A DNA stretch of 64,000 nucleotides from Bacillus shivajii (GCF_020519665.1 NZ_CP084703.1:1-64000), one strand, 5' to 3'. Numbered from the stretch's first letter, positions 44,241 to 58,156 are shown. A program made the numbers and translations. Notes: generated from the sequence alone by a model not told the origin.

Positions 44241-44333
44241 TATGAGAAGGATCATTATATATACCGATGGAAAAAATCGTGACCATATGAACATTTATTA
44301 GGTTAAACAGATGAGAAAAAAGGGGAAATGATA

Positions 44334-44930
44334 ATGCAATATCCTCAGCCAATATCAAAATTAATTGAAGGCTTTATGCGTTTACCTGGTGTCGGTCCGA
44401 AGACAGCAGCTCGTTTAGCATTTCACGTCTTAGATATGAAAGAAGATGATGTGCTAGACTTTGCCAAAGCACTAGTAAACGCAAAACGTCAACTAACATA
44501 TTGCTCTGTTTGTCATCATATTACAGATACTGATCCTTGCCGAATATGTGATGATAAATCACGAGATGCGTCGGTGGTCTGTGTTGTCCAAGATGCAAAA
44601 GATGTTATTGCGATGGAAAAAATGAAAGAATACTCAGGTCTTTATCACGTTTTACACGGAGCGATTTCACCAGTTGATGGTATCGGTCCTGAAGATATTC
44701 ATATTCCAGACTTATTAAAACGTCTCCAAGATGAAACAGTCAAAGAAGTGATCATTGCAACAAATCCTAATATTGAAGGAGAAGCAACTGCAATGTATAT
44801 TTCTCGCCTTATTAAACCAACAGGGATGAAAGTAACAAGAATTGCTCACGGTTTACCTGTAGGTGGGGACTTAGAATATGCCGATGAAGTGACTTTATCA
44901 AAGGCAATAGAAGGACGAAGAGAGCTATAA
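44334..44930 (+). CDS. recR: Recombination protein RecR
   Basis: The 198-residue ring-forming protein acts with RecF and RecO in gap repair. It has an N-terminal helix-hairpin-helix ([15 protein letters not shown]), the four-cysteine zinc finger [16 protein letters not shown], and a TOPRIM domain ([27 protein letters not shown]). The ATG at 44334, 7 nt after AAGGGGA, is preferred to ATG 44328. yaaL starts 11 nt after the stop. Confidence 0.97.
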   Translation: MQYPQPISKLIEGFMRLPGVGPKTAARLAFHVLDMKEDDVLDFAKALVNAKRQLTYCSVCHHITDTDPCRICDDKSRDASVVCVVQDAKDVIAMEKMKEYSGLYHVLHGAISPVDGIGPEDIHIPDLLKRLQDETVKEVIIATNPNIEGEATAMYISRLIKPTGMKVTRIAHGLPVGGDLEYADEVTLSKAIEGRREL

Positions 44931-44941
44931 GGAGGAGAAGG

Positions 44942-45157
44942 ATGTTCTTTCGTAAAAAAGGTAAACTAAGAAAACATGAGGATCATCAGCTCCTCATATT
45001 ATTGGATAAAATAAAGAAAAAGTCCGACCAACAACACTCTCTTATAAGTGGAAGTATAGGTTACCATCGAGAGATTGAGTACCTTGCAAAAATAGAAAAA
45101 GCTAAGTATTTATTTTTGCTTAAGGAAGCAAGGTGCCGAAAAACTCAATTAAAGTAA
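44942..45157 (+). CDS. yaaL: YaaL family protein (DUF2508)
   Basis: This basic, helical 71-residue protein has MFFRKKGKLRK at the N-terminus and KIEKAKYLFLLKEARCRK near the end, matching the YaaL family located between recR and bofA. The function is unknown; the residue composition suggests a single helical hairpin. The start ATG follows GGAGGAGAAGG. It is cotranscribed with recR by spacing. Confidence 0.85.
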   Translation: MFFRKKGKLRKHEDHQLLILLDKIKKKSDQQHSLISGSIGYHREIEYLAKIEKAKYLFLLKEARCRKTQLK

Positions 45158-45189
45158 TAAATTTAAAAGAAAAGATAAGTAGAGATGTG

Positions 45190-45218
45190 TACTATTTCAA
45201 AATCCATGCACATACACT
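45190..45218 (+). promoter_or_regulatory. Putative sigma-E promoter of bofA
   Basis: The -10 CATACACT (45211-45218) matches the sigma-E consensus CATACANT exactly. The -35 TACTATT (45190-45196) matches KMATATT with one mismatch, and the spacer is 14 bp, as for sigma-E. It lies 49 bp before bofA. Confidence 0.7.
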
Positions 45219-45266
45219 TTTGTAGAGCTTGTCATAAAGGACTAGCAATATAAAGGAGGTTACGTC

Positions 45267-45533
45267 ATGGAACCCGTACTTGTTATTTCATTATTAGGTT
45301 CCCTCATTTTTTTACTATTAATTTTAGGTGCGCCAATGAAACCGTTACGTTGGATAGGACAAGGGGCAGTACGGTTATTAATTGGGGCTCTCCTACTTTT
45401 TTTTCTGAATGCATTTGGAACATTGTTGGGGTATAGCTTACCGATTAACCTATTTACAGCTGCAGTATCTGGATTTTTAGGCGTACCTGGTATCGTAGCG
45501 TTAATTTTTGCTGATGTGCTCTTAATTCCATAA
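45267..45533 (+). CDS. bofA: Pro-sigma-K processing inhibitor BofA
   Basis: This is a small membrane protein of 88 residues that holds the SpoIVFB protease inactive until the forespore signal arrives. It has two hydrophobic segments: residues 3-20 and about 37-53. A C-terminal hydrophobic region (GFLGVPGIVALIFADVLLIP) ends in the family signature. The ATG at 45267 follows AAAGGAGG. It lies immediately before an rrn operon, as in B. subtilis. Confidence 0.93.
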   Translation: MEPVLVISLLGSLIFLLLILGAPMKPLRWIGQGAVRLLIGALLLFFLNAFGTLLGYSLPINLFTAAVSGFLGVPGIVALIFADVLLIP

Positions 45534-45620
45534 AAATCTGAGGGATTATCACTATTGAGTTCATTAAGTAGGCCAGAAAAAAAGATGTCGACAACTTTTG
45601 AAGGAAATATCAAAAGTCTG

Positions 45621-45649
45621 TTGACTTTATTTTTTAGCAGTGATATATT
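45621..45649 (+). promoter_or_regulatory. rrn operon 2 upstream promoter P0
   Basis: TTGACT (45621-45626) and TATATT (45644-45649) have a 17-bp spacer. The first rrn operon has no counterpart that I could find. Confidence 0.65.
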
Positions 45650-45704
45650 ATTACTTGTCGCAAAAAACAACTTTGTTAACTGTAAAAAACATTTTAAAAA
45701 GTTG

Positions 45705-45733
45705 TTGACTGAATGGCAATGGAATGATATGAT
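45705..45733 (+). promoter_or_regulatory. rrn operon 2 promoter P1
   Basis: TTGACT (45705-45710) and TATGAT (45728-45733) have a 17-bp spacer, followed by AAGTCGCTGC as in operon 1. Confidence 0.85.
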
Positions 45734-45785
45734 ATTTAAGTCGCTGCATAAATGACTACAACAAAAAACATTTTAAAAAAAGTTA

Positions 45786-45814
45786 TTGACACTTAATTTT
45801 GCAAATGTTACACT
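45786..45814 (+). promoter_or_regulatory. rrn operon 2 promoter P2
   Basis: TTGACA (45786-45791) and TACACT (45809-45814) have a 17-bp spacer, followed by GAGTCGCTCG. Confidence 0.82.
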
Positions 45815-45846
45815 AGTTGAGTCGCTCGAATAATAGCGGCAACAGA

Positions 45847-45862
45847 TTGACCTTTGAAAACT
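45847..45862 (+). promoter_or_regulatory. rrn leader boxA-like site, operon 2
   Basis: TTGACCTTTGAAAACT is identical to the site at 11354. From here on the two operons are almost identical. Confidence 0.65.
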
Positions 45863-45944
45863 AAACAAAAAGCCAAGCGAAATGGGATATGAAAATATCC
45901 CGTCAATGAAATTTTTTTTATGATGTCAGAGACATCAAACTCAC

Positions 45945-47503
<1,559 letters not shown>

Positions 47504-47659
47504 AGGAGCTATTAGCTCATTACTTTATCGATCGTTTGCGCTTTTTGTTTAGTTTTGAGAGGTTATTTTTTATCTCTCAAGACGTAAGGATTTTAAGGAA
47601 CTTCGGCTAAAGACATCGCGTCCTGCGATAACGCCGAAGCTAGCACATCCTGTGCGTCG

Positions 47660-47675
47660 TTGTTCTTTGAAAACT
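47660..47675 (+). promoter_or_regulatory. Spacer boxA-like site (16S-23S, operon 2)
   Basis: TTGTTCTTTGAAAACT. The spacer 47504-47790 again has no tRNA gene. Confidence 0.6.
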
Positions 47676-47790
47676 AGATAACAGATATAGACTGATTGAT
47701 CTTCACCGGTTGTTTGAAACGGATTCAGTAATGGATTCGACAGAGTACAACCGAGTGTCTTAGAAGGTTAATATGACGCCACAATTTAGT

Positions 47791-50725
<2,935 letters not shown>

Positions 50726-50808
50726 AAGTATTACATTAACCTTCAGACCGAAGGTCATCAGTCAATTGTTATCTAGTTTTGAGAGTACAATACTTCTCAA
50801 TTTCATAA

Positions 50809-50926
<118 letters not shown>

Positions 50927-50930
50927 AACC

Positions 50931-50960
50931 AAAGGCACCTTCAAAAGAGGGTGTCTTTTT
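50931..50960 (+). terminator. rrn operon 2 terminator
   Basis: AAAGGCACC pairs with GGTGTCTTT, followed by TT. It is identical to the operon 1 terminator. Confidence 0.85.
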
Positions 50961-50978
50961 CTGTGTGAAAAAAAGACA

Positions 50979-51008
50979 AATCAAGAAAGTGATGAACAAA
51001 TCAAGAAA
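50979..51008 (+). repeat. Single copy of the 20-bp rrn-linked repeat unit
   Basis: AATCAAGAAAGTGATGAACA (50979-50998) plus half a second unit. This is the C-variant of the array at 16921-17400, in the same place relative to the rrn terminator. Confidence 0.85.
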
Positions 51009-51024
51009 ATTTTCATATTAGATT

Positions 51025-51055
51025 TTAAAAAATCCACCGCCAATGGCGGTGGATT
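51025..51055 (-). terminator. Terminator of the BCCT transporter gene
   Basis: AATCCACCGCC (51031-51041) pairs with GGCGGTGGATT (51045-51055) around a 3-nt loop. On the minus strand it is followed by a U-run (AAAAA on the plus strand at 51025-51030). Confidence 0.88.
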
Positions 51056-51064
51056 CTCCGGTAT

Positions 51065-52627
51065 TTATTCACTTTCATCGGGGTAGATATAATATTTCGT
51101 TCCAAATGTTTTTGGCATATCTGCTTTAACGGCACGTTTAAAGGAAACGGCAAGCATAGCCATTATAAAAATGAGTGGAAATCCACCAACTATACTGGCA
51201 GTTTGTAATGTTTCAAGCCCGCCTAAGTACATAAGAATAATCGACGGTGTTGCTAAAATAATAGCCCAGAACATTCGGTTCCAGCGAAGTGGTTCATCGT
51301 CAATTTCTTTTTGAGTAACAGAAGCTAAAATGTATGATCCAGAATCAAACGTTGTTGCAAGAAAGACAAGCGCTAACACAACAAAGGTTGTAACAAGGAT
51401 AGGGCTTAAAGGTAGTTGTGCAATTGTGCCAATAATTGCTGCTTCTGTACTAACATTATTCATCGTTTCTATTACAGAGTATTGTCCGCTTAGTTCAAGA
51501 TATAGTCCGTAATTACCGAGGATTCCAAAGAAAAGTAAGCAACCGACAGTGCCATAAACAAGGGTCCCAACAACCATCTCTCGAATTGTTCTACCACGAG
51601 AAATACGTGCAACAAATAAACCTACAAATGGAGCATATACAAGCCACCAAGCCCAATAAAAAATAGTCCAGTCTTCTGGGAAGCCTGTTCGTTCGAAAGG
51701 ACCTAAATCTTTAAAAGGCTCAGCCCACATGCTCATACGAAAGAAGTTATCAGTTAAGAGCCCTATACTATTTACCATGGACTTACTTAAGAAAACAGTA
51801 GGTCCAACGATAAATACGAAACCTAACAAGAAAAAGGATAGCCACAAGTTTAAATTACTTAACATTTTAATTCCCTTTTTAAGCCCAGTATAAGAGCTTA
51901 TAGCAAAAATCGTTGTTGCGATTGCCAAGATAATTGTAAATAATACGATGTCTGGTTCAATTCCTGTAAAATGACTAACGCCTGCACCTATTAAAGGTGT
52001 CGCAAGCGCCATTGTTGTCCCAGCACCCCCTAATAATCCAAACATGAATAAGACATCTACAATGGTTCCAACTGGGCCATCTGCATATTTTTTTAGAACA
52101 GGTCTACAGGCTTCGCTCACCTTTAAAACAGGTCGTTTTCTTACGTAAAAAAAGTAGGAGATGGGTAATGCAGGTAAGCAGTAAATCGCCCACGCAATTG
52201 GCCCCCAGTGAAATATTCCATATGTAACAGCCCATTGGATCGCTTCTCTTGTCCCAGGTTCTACACCAAATGGTGGCCATTGATAGTAAAATGCCCACTC
52301 GATCGTTCCCCAATAAAGGACACTCGAACCAATCCCTGCAGCAAATAGCATTGCTGCCCATGTTAAAGTATTAAATTCAGGTTCTGCCCCTTTTTTTCCA
52401 AGGACAATTCGACCATATTGGCTAAATGCAATTGTAATTAGGAAGATAAAGAGAACCATTCCTATGATTAAATATAGGACCCCGAAGTTATAAGTAACAA
52501 AGGTATTAGCAGCTGATACGGCCATGTCTCCAAACTCAGGAACAGCAATTAGTGGTACAGCTACTAATATTAAAATAGCTAATGCTCCAATAAATGTTGG
52601 CCAATCAATTAAATTCTTGTTGTTCAT
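51065..52627 (-). CDS. BCCT family transporter (betaine/choline/carnitine type)
   Basis: The 520-residue, roughly 12-helix transporter of the betaine-choline-carnitine family has an aromatic-rich core (YWGTIEWAFYYQWPPFG, FYWAWWLVYAPFVGLFVARISRGRTIREM) and the glycine segment AAGIGSSVLYW in place of the GMGIG segment of sodium-coupled BetP. The FGVEPGT and GIFHWGP blocks resemble CaiT-like members. The substrate and coupling ion cannot be read from this. The start has AAGGAGA 6 nt upstream on the minus strand. It lies convergent to the second rrn operon and could serve osmoadaptation. Confidence 0.9.
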   Translation of the reverse strand: MNNKNLIDWPTFIGALAILILVAVPLIAVPEFGDMAVSAANTFVTYNFGVLYLIIGMVLFIFLITIAFSQYGRIVLGKKGAEPEFNTLTWAAMLFAAGIGSSVLYWGTIEWAFYYQWPPFGVEPGTREAIQWAVTYGIFHWGPIAWAIYCLPALPISYFFYVRKRPVLKVSEACRPVLKKYADGPVGTIVDVLFMFGLLGGAGTTMALATPLIGAGVSHFTGIEPDIVLFTIILAIATTIFAISSYTGLKKGIKMLSNLNLWLSFFLLGFVFIVGPTVFLSKSMVNSIGLLTDNFFRMSMWAEPFKDLGPFERTGFPEDWTIFYWAWWLVYAPFVGLFVARISRGRTIREMVVGTLVYGTVGCLLFFGILGNYGLYLELSGQYSVIETMNNVSTEAAIIGTIAQLPLSPILVTTFVVLALVFLATTFDSGSYILASVTQKEIDDEPLRWNRMFWAIILATPSIILMYLGGLETLQTASIVGGFPLIFIMAMLAVSFKRAVKADMPKTFGTKYYIYPDESE

Positions 52628-52888
52628 AACAGTCTCCTTTTAATTCTGAAATTTTAATTTCATATGGGTAAGTAATAGTTTTATATCTGTTGTAACTGTT
52701 TGTATTATGCAACGGAGACCAATAATATATTCAACCAATGAAAGAGTCGTAAAAAGGACGCGAACGATTTTCTTGAGGGTTCATATAATGGTTTAAGGAT
52801 GCAGAAGTAATTGAAATTGTAAGATTATATGGGAACAAGGACGAAATGTCATGCATATAGTAAATCATCCTATTTTCATAGAAAAGAA

Positions 52889-52918
52889 GGATAGAGTTGT
52901 TCGTTCTCGGCCATAATA
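52889..52918 (+). promoter_or_regulatory. Putative sigma-F/sigma-G promoter of csfB
   Basis: The -10 GGCCATAATA (52909-52918) fits the sigma-F pattern GGNNANANT and contains the sigma-G-like CATNNTA. The -35 GGATA (52889-52893) is 15 bp upstream with one mismatch to GYATA. The predicted transcript would start only about 14 nt before the csfB ATG. The rest of 52628-52888 shows nothing I recognise. Confidence 0.6.
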
Positions 52919-52938
52919 TAGGTGGAGGTGGAGAAACG

Positions 52939-53166
52939 ATGGAGAGTATGTTAGACAAAAAGAAACAGGAGCATTCACAAGAATGCTTGATTTGTAAAGA
53001 GGAAAAACAGAAAGGAATTCATTTATTAACCTACTTTATTTGTAAAAACTGTGAGAAAAATGTTGTTGAAAGTGTTGCAGAGGATGATGATTATCAACAT
53101 TATGTTGAACAACTGAGGAAGGTAAGAGACCAACTAATTCCTATAAACAGTAGACGATTACATTAA
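52939..53166 (+). CDS. csfB: Anti-sigma factor Gin (CsfB)
   Basis: This small zinc protein of 75 residues inhibits sigma-G (and sigma-E) at the wrong time or place during sporulation. Zinc ligands are probably Cys16, Cys19, Cys35 and Cys38 (ECLICKEEKQKGIHL, FICKNCEK). The ATG at 52939 follows GGAGGTGGAG; ATG 52948 is a second option. The position after the bofA-rrn block matches B. subtilis. It is followed by a terminator; xpaC and yaaN, expected next in B. subtilis, are absent. Confidence 0.88.
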   Translation: MESMLDKKKQEHSQECLICKEEKQKGIHLLTYFICKNCEKNVVESVAEDDDYQHYVEQLRKVRDQLIPINSRRLH

Positions 53167-53178
53167 AATGTAGAGAAG

Positions 53179-53215
53179 AATGCCAGGCGTTTGATCCAAA
53201 GCTTGGCATTTTTTA
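53179..53215 (+). terminator. Terminator after csfB
   Basis: AATGCCA (53179-53185) pairs with TGGCATT (53204-53210), extended by GC pairs inside, followed by TTTT. Confidence 0.75.
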
Positions 53216-53296
53216 ATTTGGTTGTTCTTATAACTATATAAACAAGAGGATGTTTTGTATAATGATGGGAGTATTAATGAGAAGGTTGGTATAAAT

Positions 53297-54748
53297 ATGG
53301 ATCAATCTAAAACCCCCTTATTTGATCATTTAATGAAACATGCAAAAGCCCACGCTCATTCGTTTCATGTCCCGGGACATAAAAATGGTAAGCTTTTTCA
53401 TGAAAATGGACAAAACCTTTTTCGATCGATCTTACAAATTGATGTTACTGAAATTTCTGGAATGGATGATTTACACCATCCTAGTGGAATTATTTTCGAA
53501 GCACAGCAGTTAACTGCAGCCTTATATGGTGTGGATGAAAGTTTCTTTTTAGTGGGTGGAACAACGGTAGGTAATCTTGCCATGATTTTGAGTACTGTAA
53601 AATCAGGAGAGTACGTACTTGTTCAAAGAAACAGTCATCAGTCAATTTTTCATGGAATTGAATTAAGTGGAGCAAAACCAGTTTTTTTAGAGCCCGATAT
53701 CGATGCTAATACAGAGCTTCCACTCGGTGTATCAGTAGAAACGGTGAAAAAAGCCGTAAAGCAATACCCAAATGCGAGAGCATTGCTATTAACAAACCCA
53801 ACATATGAAGGGTACGGTCAATTACTAAAGGAACATATTACGATTGCCCATGAACAAAATATCCCTGTATTAGTTGATGAAGCTCATGGAGCACACTTAG
53901 TTTTTGAAGGGGAGCACTGGCCTGAATCAGCGATAAGGGCTGGAGCAGATGTTGTTGTGCAATCGACACATAAAATGCTCCCTGCCATGACAATGACATC
54001 ATTTTTACATAAACAAAATGATCGTGTTGATCTTGACCAAATTAAATACTATTTAAAGGTTTTACAATCAAGTAGCCCTTCTTATCCATTATTAGCTTCG
54101 TTAGATTTAGCAAGAGCATATTTAGCAGAGGCAAAATTAAAACATAGCGATGAAATAACAAATACTGCATTAACCTTTAAACACTCCTTTAAAAAAGGGG
54201 ATGGGTGGATTACTTCGTCGGAGAAAATAGACAATTATACGCAAGATCCTTTAAAGATTTTGTTTACTTCCATAAATAAACAAACGGGGTATGAATGGGG
54301 GAAGAAACTTGAGAGAATGAATGTATATCCAGAATTTACAACACCTAAACACGTTTTATTTACTTTACCATTATCAAGGGATGTAGATCCGAAAAGTTTA
54401 GAAAGAGTGAAGACTGTTTTTTTAGACGAAATGAAAGAAGTAGAGTCTCGTTCACTTGACACTTTATCTGTTTTACAAAAGCGGACGAGAGTTTCAGAAG
54501 CGGTGCTCTCATCAAATCAATTAAGCACGTTTACAAGTAGACATATCCCGTACAAAGAAGCAGTCGGGTATGTGGCAGCTGAAACGATTACGCCTTATCC
54601 TCCAGGTGTACCACTTATTTGTAAAGGGGAAATCATTACAGAAGAGCACTGTTACCATTTGGAGAACTACAAGGTTAATGGTGGTTATTTTCAAACAGGT
54701 GATGATTGGATAAGGCAAGGAATACGAGTCGTTAATTTACATAGATAA
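53297..54748 (+). CDS. yaaO: Orn/Lys/Arg decarboxylase-family PLP enzyme (YaaO)
   Basis: The 483-residue fold-type I PLP enzyme has the PLP lysine at Lys226 (STHKMLPAMTMTSFL) and the decarboxylase-family blocks HSFHVPGHKNGK, DVTEISGMDDLHHP and VDEAHGAH. It is much shorter than the biodegradative decarboxylases and matches Bacillus YaaO, whose substrate is not firmly known; arginine or lysine is possible. The ATG at 53297 is chosen after AAGGTTGG. tmk follows after 12 nt, so the two are probably cotranscribed. Confidence 0.88.
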   Translation: MDQSKTPLFDHLMKHAKAHAHSFHVPGHKNGKLFHENGQNLFRSILQIDVTEISGMDDLHHPSGIIFEAQQLTAALYGVDESFFLVGGTTVGNLAMILSTVKSGEYVLVQRNSHQSIFHGIELSGAKPVFLEPDIDANTELPLGVSVETVKKAVKQYPNARALLLTNPTYEGYGQLLKEHITIAHEQNIPVLVDEAHGAHLVFEGEHWPESAIRAGADVVVQSTHKMLPAMTMTSFLHKQNDRVDLDQIKYYLKVLQSSSPSYPLLASLDLARAYLAEAKLKHSDEITNTALTFKHSFKKGDGWITSSEKIDNYTQDPLKILFTSINKQTGYEWGKKLERMNVYPEFTTPKHVLFTLPLSRDVDPKSLERVKTVFLDEMKEVESRSLDTLSVLQKRTRVSEAVLSSNQLSTFTSRHIPYKEAVGYVAAETITPYPPGVPLICKGEIITEEHCYHLENYKVNGGYFQTGDDWIRQGIRVVNLHR

Positions 54749-54760
54749 GGAGAATGTGAA

Positions 54761-55399
54761 GTGAGTGTATTTATTACATTTGAAGGTGGAGAAGGAGCTG
54801 GGAAAACGACAGTTCTACAGTCCGTAAAAGAGCAGTTAATAAACCAAGGGTATGAAGTTATAGCGACTAGAGAACCAGGAGGTAGTGTAATTGCAGAAAA
54901 AGTACGCGATGTAATCTTAAATCCAGATCATACAGAAATGGATGAACGGACGGAAGCGCTACTTTATGCAGCGGCAAGGAGGCAGCATTTGGTCGAGACT
55001 GTGACTCCGAAGTTAGATGAGGGGTGCATTGTCCTTTGTGATCGTTTTATTGATAGTAGTCTCGTTTATCAAGGAGTTGCAAGAGGCATTGGGGTAGAGG
55101 AAGTTCGCCAAATGAATTTGTTTGCCACAGGTGGATTAATGCCAGATTTAACTTGTTATGTTGATATCGAACCAGAAGTAGGCTTGAAACGAATTGAAGA
55201 ACATAAAGGTCGGGAATATAACCGATTAGATCAAGAAAAGATTGATTTTCATTTAATGGTTCGTGATGCGTATCTAACGTTAGCTAAACAAGAACCAATC
55301 CGAATTCAAACGATTGATGGTGCACAACCACTTGATGAAGTGGTGGATCGTACGATGAAGGTTATTAACCATTACTTAAATAAAACGAATTCAAGATAA
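54761..55399 (+). CDS. tmk: Thymidylate kinase
   Basis: The 212-residue kinase phosphorylates dTMP to dTDP. The P-loop GGEGAGKT is at residues 9-16, the substrate motif is REPGGS, and DRFIDSSLVYQG is the DR(Y/F) region. The LID segment contains the EHKGREYNRLD stretch. It starts with GTG at 54761 after AAGGAGA. It is the second gene of a yaaO-tmk unit. Confidence 0.97.
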   Translation: MSVFITFEGGEGAGKTTVLQSVKEQLINQGYEVIATREPGGSVIAEKVRDVILNPDHTEMDERTEALLYAAARRQHLVETVTPKLDEGCIVLCDRFIDSSLVYQGVARGIGVEEVRQMNLFATGGLMPDLTCYVDIEPEVGLKRIEEHKGREYNRLDQEKIDFHLMVRDAYLTLAKQEPIRIQTIDGAQPLDEVVDRTMKVINHYLNKTNSR

Positions 55400-55536
55400 A
55401 AATATATTCATTTGTTGATAATTCTCACGCAACGTTTGTTTCTTGTTATAATACACTATATAATAAATACACTTTCATATATTAGCAATCTTAAAAGAAT
55501 TGGACCATCGCTCTTTTTTAAAATTTATTGATCTAA

Positions 55537-55887
<351 letters not shown>

Positions 55888-55920
55888 ATTAAGATATGAA
55901 GTATAAAAGGTGGAAAATCG

Positions 55921-56907
55921 ATGTCTTGGGAGCAATTAGAAGAAATACAACCCACCGTTGTTAAGATGCTGACAAACAGTTTAAAGAAAGAACGTTTAGC
56001 ACATGCTTATTTATTTGAAGGCAGCCGTGGTACAGGGAAGAAAGATGTTGCGTTGATGTTAGCAAAAGCTTTCTTTTGTACAAATAGGGATGGGGTAGAA
56101 CCATGTCAAATGTGCGCAGAATGTAAGCGCGTGACATCAGGAAACCATCCAGATGTTCACTTCATTCGTCCTGATGGGCAATCTATAAAAGTTGACCAAA
56201 TTCGTCAGCTAAAAAAAGAATTTAGTTATCGAGGAATGGAATCAACAAAAAAAGTATACCTTGTGGAAGATGCTGAAAAGATGACGGTAGCAGCAGCTAA
56301 CAGCATATTGAAATTTTTAGAAGAACCAGGTGGAGAGTCACTAGCAATTTTAATGACAACGCAATATCATCAAGTTATAAAAACGATTGTCTCTAGATCA
56401 CAAACGTTAACATTTTCCCCTCTCTCCCCAGATCGTTTAATAGATCGTCTGGTAAAGGATGGAATTAATGAAACGGAAGCGAGAACAGTCGCGCAAATAA
56501 CAGCGGATATGGATGAAGCGAAACAGTTTTGCCAAGAGAATTGGATTGCACATGGAAGAAACAAAGTGATACAATTAATTGATGAGATTTATTTGCGTCC
56601 AAAATACGCTTTCATTACTTTGCAAGATGGATGGATATCTTTTTTCCAAAATAAAAAGGATATGCAAATTGGATTGGATCTAATGATGATCTGGTATAGA
56701 GATGTGTTGCGTATACAAGTCAATCAAGAGGACGAGATTGTTTATATAGATCAACTGGAAAAGCTTCAAGAGCATGCTTTGAAGCAAAGTCAGAGAAAGC
56801 TGGGAGCAAACCTCCAGGCGGTAATGGATGCGAAAAGAAGGTTGGATGCAAATACCGCTCCCCAGCTATTAATGGAGCAATTGCTCCTTCGTTTACAGGA
56901 GGGATAA
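55921..56907 (+). CDS. holB: DNA polymerase III delta' subunit
   Basis: The 328-residue clamp-loader subunit has the AAA+ fold but a modified P-loop (GSRGTGKKD) and the zinc module CTNRDGVEPCQMCAEC, as in Firmicute HolB proteins. The SRC motif (IVSRSQTL) is altered. The ATG at 55921 follows AAAGGTGG. ricT starts two nt after its stop. Confidence 0.94.
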   Translation: MSWEQLEEIQPTVVKMLTNSLKKERLAHAYLFEGSRGTGKKDVALMLAKAFFCTNRDGVEPCQMCAECKRVTSGNHPDVHFIRPDGQSIKVDQIRQLKKEFSYRGMESTKKVYLVEDAEKMTVAAANSILKFLEEPGGESLAILMTTQYHQVIKTIVSRSQTLTFSPLSPDRLIDRLVKDGINETEARTVAQITADMDEAKQFCQENWIAHGRNKVIQLIDEIYLRPKYAFITLQDGWISFFQNKKDMQIGLDLMMIWYRDVLRIQVNQEDEIVYIDQLEKLQEHALKQSQRKLGANLQAVMDAKRRLDANTAPQLLMEQLLLRLQEG

Positions 56908-56908
56908 C

Positions 56909-57736
56909 GTGCATCGAGTAGTAGGTGTTCGGTTTAAAAAAGCCGGGAAGATCTATTATTTCTCACCCGGTGAGATAGATATAAAAGTTGATGACTATGT
57001 CATCGTAGAAACCGCTCGTGGTATCGAGTTTGGTAAAGTTGTCATTGGAATAAAGGAAGTTGACGAAAAGGATGTCGTTCTTCCCCTAAAGAATGTCCTT
57101 CGGCTTGCAAATGAGAAGGACAAGCTCATCGTGGAAGAAAACCGTCACGAATCACAAAAGGCGTATGACGTATGTTTAAGTAAAATCAATGAGCATAACT
57201 TAGATATGAAGCTTGTTGATGTTGAATATACGTTTGACCGAAATAAAGTGCTCTTTTATTTCACTGCTGATGGACGGATAGATTTCCGTGAACTTGTAAA
57301 AGATTTAGCGTCAATCTTCCGTACCCGCATTGAATTGCGTCAAATCGGGGTACGAGATGAGGCGAAAATGCTAGGCGGCATAGGTCCTTGTGGCCGCATG
57401 CTTTGTTGTTCGACATTTTTAGGGGATTTTGAGCCTGTGTCGATTAAAATGGCAAAGGACCAAAACCTATCATTAAATCCAACAAAAATTTCCGGTTTGT
57501 GTGGAAGACTCATGTGTTGTTTAAAATATGAAAATGATATGTATGAAACAGCGAAAAAAGAGTTACCAGATTTAAATGAAGAAATGAACACAAGCTATGG
57601 AAAAGGAAAAGTTGTAGGTTTAAATATGTTAGAGCGGCTTGTTCAGGTCGAGCTTTTTGAATCAAAACGAGTGATTGAATATACGTTAGATGAGCTCATG
57701 AATGAAGGAGCCATCACCACGGAAACCACGAAATAA
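56909..57736 (+). CDS. ricT: RicT (YaaT), Fe-S subunit of the Y-complex
   Basis: The 275-residue PSP1-domain protein, with RicA and RicF, forms a complex carrying two [4Fe-4S] clusters that promotes RNase Y-dependent mRNA processing, and also sporulation, competence and biofilm formation in B. subtilis. Two C-x4-CC motifs are visible: Cys161/166/167 (CGRMLCC) and Cys198/203/204 (CGRLMCC). It starts with GTG at 56909 behind GGAGGG located in the end of holB. Confidence 0.95.
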   Translation: MHRVVGVRFKKAGKIYYFSPGEIDIKVDDYVIVETARGIEFGKVVIGIKEVDEKDVVLPLKNVLRLANEKDKLIVEENRHESQKAYDVCLSKINEHNLDMKLVDVEYTFDRNKVLFYFTADGRIDFRELVKDLASIFRTRIELRQIGVRDEAKMLGGIGPCGRMLCCSTFLGDFEPVSIKMAKDQNLSLNPTKISGLCGRLMCCLKYENDMYETAKKELPDLNEEMNTSYGKGKVVGLNMLERLVQVELFESKRVIEYTLDELMNEGAITTETTK

Positions 57737-57751
57737 TGAGGTGTGGGAATC

Positions 57752-58156
57752 GTGAATAAAAAGGAAATCTTCACGCGTGTCAGCCAAATGGAAGAACGAA
57801 TAGGTGGTCTTCACCATGAGTTAGGAGAGCTGAAAGAACAATTGGCTCTTCTTCTTGAAGAGAACCATCATTTGCAAATGGAAAATGAGAATTTACGAAC
57901 TCGCATGAATAAGGAAACGGTTCAAGCAGAAGAACAAGAAGAGAAAGAAACAGTCAATAATGAAAAAGCAGATGAAAAAACAACAAGCCGTGTAAAAGGT
58001 GATTTTGGAGAAGGATATGATAACCTAGCACGTCTGTATCAAGAAGGGTTTCACATTTGTAATTATCATTATGGCAGTATACGTCAAGAAGGAGATTGCT
58101 TATTTTGTCTATCCTTCTTAAATAAAGGAACAGTTACGAAAACGAATAAGAAGTAA
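57752..58156 (+). CDS. yabA: Replication initiation control protein YabA
   Basis: The 134-residue protein binds DnaA and DnaN and restrains over-initiation. It has an N-terminal coiled coil (about residues 8-57), an acidic linker, and a C-terminal zinc module [21 protein letters not shown]. The GTG at 57752, 8 nt after GAGGTG, matches the family start; GTG 57743 is a less likely alternative. Its partners dnaA and dnaN are at the start of this window. Confidence 0.94.
   Translation: MNKKEIFTRVSQMEERIGGLHHELGELKEQLALLLEENHHLQMENENLRTRMNKETVQAEEQEEKETVNNEKADEKTTSRVKGDFGEGYDNLARLYQEGFHICNYHYGSIRQEGDCLFCLSFLNKGTVTKTNKK

Noticed and set aside
45555-45755. A 66-codon frame between bofA and rrn operon 2
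   Set aside because: It overlaps two rrn promoters and lacks a ribosome-binding site.
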